A DNA stretch of 5,874 bases. Source: Bathymodiolus azoricus thioautotrophic gill symbiont (GTDB taxonomy: Bacteria; Pseudomonadota; Gammaproteobacteria; PS1; Pseudothioglobaceae). A program made the position numbers and the translations under genes. The stretch covers positions 1 to 5,874 of the forward strand of contig NZ_CDSC02000468.1 in NCBI RefSeq assembly GCF_001298715.1, read 5' to 3'. This document shows positions 5,861-5,874 of the stretch, one piece after another (within the stretch, counting starts at the first letter, position 1; every line of letters starts with the position of its first letter). The notes under the pieces were generated by a model. That model was not told where the DNA came from. It did not search any database and saw nothing but the letters and a program-made list of their open reading frames with translations.

Positions 5861-5874
5861 CCTTATGTGTAACT

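Overview
The window reads as a stretch of chromosome from a low-GC Gram-negative bacterium, most likely a gammaproteobacterium. A short lipoprotein directly upstream of lysA is the gammaproteobacterial LptM/LppL-lysA arrangement. LpxB shows an outer membrane with lipid A, and the CysQ and YhbY sequences resemble the enterobacterial proteins closely. AT-rich codon use would suit a marine sulfur-oxidiser or symbiont of the SUP05/Thioglobus type, but that placement is only a guess from composition.

Layout: positions 3-98 hold the possible C-terminal end of an unidentified gene. A 155-base leader (99-253) follows, with no gene and several competing inverted repeats, one of which covers the ribosome-binding region of the next gene. 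Six plus-strand genes are then packed into what looks like one transcription unit: a 42-residue LptM-like lipoprotein, lysA, a TPR-repeat membrane protein, yhbY, lpxB and nadC. Every junction is an overlap or a gap of at most 7 bases, and three of the five have the same 8-base overlap geometry. A convergent minus-strand cysQ faces nadC across 21 bases that contain a small inverted repeat.

Functionally, most of the unit is core metabolism: the last step of lysine synthesis (LysA), ribosome assembly (YhbY), lipid A disaccharide synthesis (LpxB) and NAD synthesis (NadC), plus an envelope lipoprotein tied to LPS transport. CysQ removes the 3'-phosphoadenosine 5'-phosphate left by sulfate assimilation. 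These genes share a transcript rather than a pathway.

The unusual member is the 413-residue TPR protein at 1621-2862. It has about six near-identical TPR units, an expanded last unit built from fresh short tandem duplications, a two-helix membrane hairpin and an unassigned helical C-terminal domain. It is joined by overlapping codons to lysA on one side and yhbY on the other, so it is built into the housekeeping operon. A second oddity is a sharp change of codon use inside the last third of lysA, which looks like a recombination tract. I see no CRISPR array, tRNA, rRNA, insertion sequence or recognisable defence enzyme.
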